Origin: Spirodela intermedia
Lineage: Eukaryota > Streptophyta > Magnoliopsida > Alismatales > Araceae
Length of the DNA stretch: 64,000 nt
Reading direction: 5' to 3'
Assembly: GCA_902729315.2 (NCBI GenBank)
Contig: LR746270.1
Span: 2,722,501-2,786,500 of the forward strand
Of the stretch, positions 62,930 through 64,000 are shown one piece after another. A program made the position numbers and the translations under genes. The notes beneath the pieces were generated by a model. That model worked only from the letters and a program-made list of their open reading frames with translations. It was not told where the DNA came from and did not search any database. Numbering within the stretch: position 1 is the stretch's first letter; each line of letters opens with the position of its first letter.

Positions 62930-63024
<95 letters not shown>

Positions 63025-63800
63025 ACTAAAATCCAAACAATTATAGCCCACATTTTTTTTCTCGGATAAAATAATTACCAGATAAAAAGAAGTCGCCCTC
63101 AGGCATATAATTCATTCAGTGAGCAGTCAACGATATGATTAAAGAAATAAATGAATAAGCATATTAAAAGGCGGTTTTCTTTTTTGCCCATAAATTAGTT
63201 CTTCATCTCTTTATTTTATTTTCCAGAATTCATCAGTTCTTCATTCTGCCATGATCTTGCAAAATGAAGCTAAAAGAACAGCGGCCCAATATCCTGAAAA
63301 AAGAAATAAAAACTAATTATCATACCTTTTCCTTTGCCCACCCGAATGCGAAATTGTAAATCTCACGAAATTTCTCTGGAAAAAAAATAAAATAAATATG
63401 AACCCATCTTGTTGCTGGACAGTCAAAGGGTAGAGAGATCCTGAACAAAAACATGGATCTCTCTGAACATTATGCTTTTGTGAGCTCAAGATCGCTCCGC
63501 AGCACAATAATTTGCAGAGTATCATTTCAAGATGTACACATACGTTCGTCCTTCAGCTCCGTCCTCAACGCCGGAATTTTCTCTTGCAGCTTCTCCAGTG
63601 AGTCAACCCTGCCATCAGACCACCAGCTTTCAGATGTATGGGAGACCCCAACCCCCCACCAATGAGCAGCCGGTGAGAAAGATGAAAGTGGAAGAACATG
63701 ATGTTCTGAATTATCACCCGAGGGACTGCAGGCCACCGATGAACTCCTCCCGGGAATATTCACACATTGTAGCAGCCTTCATATGCCAGGACAGAACGAG
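62438..63800 (-). CDS. DCN1-like protein (defective in cullin neddylation 1), 5' end outside window
   Basis: Exons in transcript order: 63800-63718, 63608-63544, 63375-63326, 62923-62822, 62693-62634, 62545-62438, all GT-AG with frame conserved, giving 155 codons and a stop. It begins LVLSWHMKAATMCEYSREEF. It then has LQEKIPALRTELKDEQKFRE, IYNFAFGWAKEKGQKSLALD, TAIGMWQLLFAEKNWPLVDE, WCQFLQVRHNKAISRDTWSQ and YDPEGAWPYLIDEFVEH. These form most of the potentiating-neddylation (PONY/DUF298) domain. The N-terminal UBA-like part must lie beyond base 64000, because no upstream exon is visible. DCN1 proteins bind cullins and the NEDD8 E2 and promote cullin neddylation, which activates SCF-type ubiquitin ligases. 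The C-terminal end (ATQNVLAPRR) differs from the usual short ending. Confidence 0.94.
62935..63021. repeat. Long (GA)n tract beside a DCN1-like exon
   Basis: A tract of about 43 GA units with one AAAG interruption starts 12 bases from the exon at 62923-62822, on its upstream side. On the gene's strand it is a (CT)n stretch that serves as the polypyrimidine tract before the acceptor (aattcag). Confidence 0.95.
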
Positions 63801-64000
63801 CTGTTCATCATTCACAAGCACATTAGCTCATAGTTTGATGAAGCTTAGTACATCCTTTAATGGTGGGGGCTTTGGGTTTTTCTTAACCCCCGCCTTGATC
63901 TCCAAGCAAGAACAGAAATCTGAAGGATTCTTTGACTAGAAAATTTTCAGGACTCTTTCAGGCCAAAGAAATATTCTATAAGAGTTTTTTGTTTTAATCA
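63801..64000 (-). other. Intron of the DCN1-like gene running off the window
   Basis: The first exon seen begins after an acceptor (gatgaacag) at 63801. The remaining bases to 64000 contain no exon that fits the family, so the N-terminal exons lie beyond the window. Confidence 0.6.

Noticed and set aside
1-64000. CRISPR arrays, bacterial operons, prophage or insertion sequences
   Set aside because: The window is plant nuclear DNA; repeats are microsatellites, SINE-like units and LTR-retroelement relics.
1-64000. tRNA and rRNA genes
   Set aside because: No complete cloverleaf or rRNA segment was recognised; the only tRNA-like boxes belong to SINE-like relics. A covariance-model search could overturn this.

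Overview
This is nuclear DNA of a flowering plant. The evidence is multi-exon genes with GT-AG introns (some over 2 kb), plant-specific families (nuclear PsbTn, TWISTED DWARF 1, RLF, IBR5, NF-YA with a miR169 site, an early-nodulin-like phytocyanin), decayed Ty1/copia and Ty3/gypsy elements, and many (GA)n/(CT)n tracts. I cannot assign the species. Gene models were built by hand: I followed reading frame across splice sites and compared with family sequences recalled from memory. No database search was run.

Layout. 0.4-16.8 kb, minus: at least 15 exons of an ARM/HEAT-repeat protein whose 3' end lies left of the window; its large introns hold a SINE-like relic and a 211-bp tandem duplication. 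18.2-20.5 kb, minus: intronless ankyrin plus tandem-CCCH (RR-TZF) regulator. 24.3-24.9 kb, minus: a small coiled-coil protein of unknown function. 25-28 kb: AT-rich DNA with a decayed copia element, then two broken exons of a cytochrome P450. 31.2-33.8 kb, plus: NF-YA subunit. 34.9-35.2 kb, minus: nuclear PsbTn (photosystem II 5 kDa protein). 35.5-42 kb: AT-rich DNA with gypsy and copia relics. 42.8-48.2 kb, plus: TWD1/FKBP42. 50.1-53.1 kb, minus: RLF (cytochrome b5 domain). 54.5-59.2 kb, plus: IBR5 phosphatase, divergent from RLF. 60.1-61.0 kb, minus: early-nodulin-like phytocyanin. 62.4-63.8 kb, minus: DCN1-like neddylation factor, 5' end outside the window.

The most striking observation is in NF-YA. 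Intron 4 carries a 210-bp inverted copy of the end of the last exon and the start of the 3' UTR, with no mismatch that I could see. The duplicated piece includes the miR169 target site, so the intron arm contains a miR169-like 20-mer exactly complementary to the gene's own site. The pre-mRNA could fold into a long perfect hairpin. This is the arrangement expected of a young miRNA/siRNA locus formed by inverted duplication of its target, unless it is an assembly artefact.

TWD1, RLF, IBR5 and a DCN1-like gene, all from families linked to auxin transport or response, lie within about 21 kb. Whether that clustering means anything is unknown.
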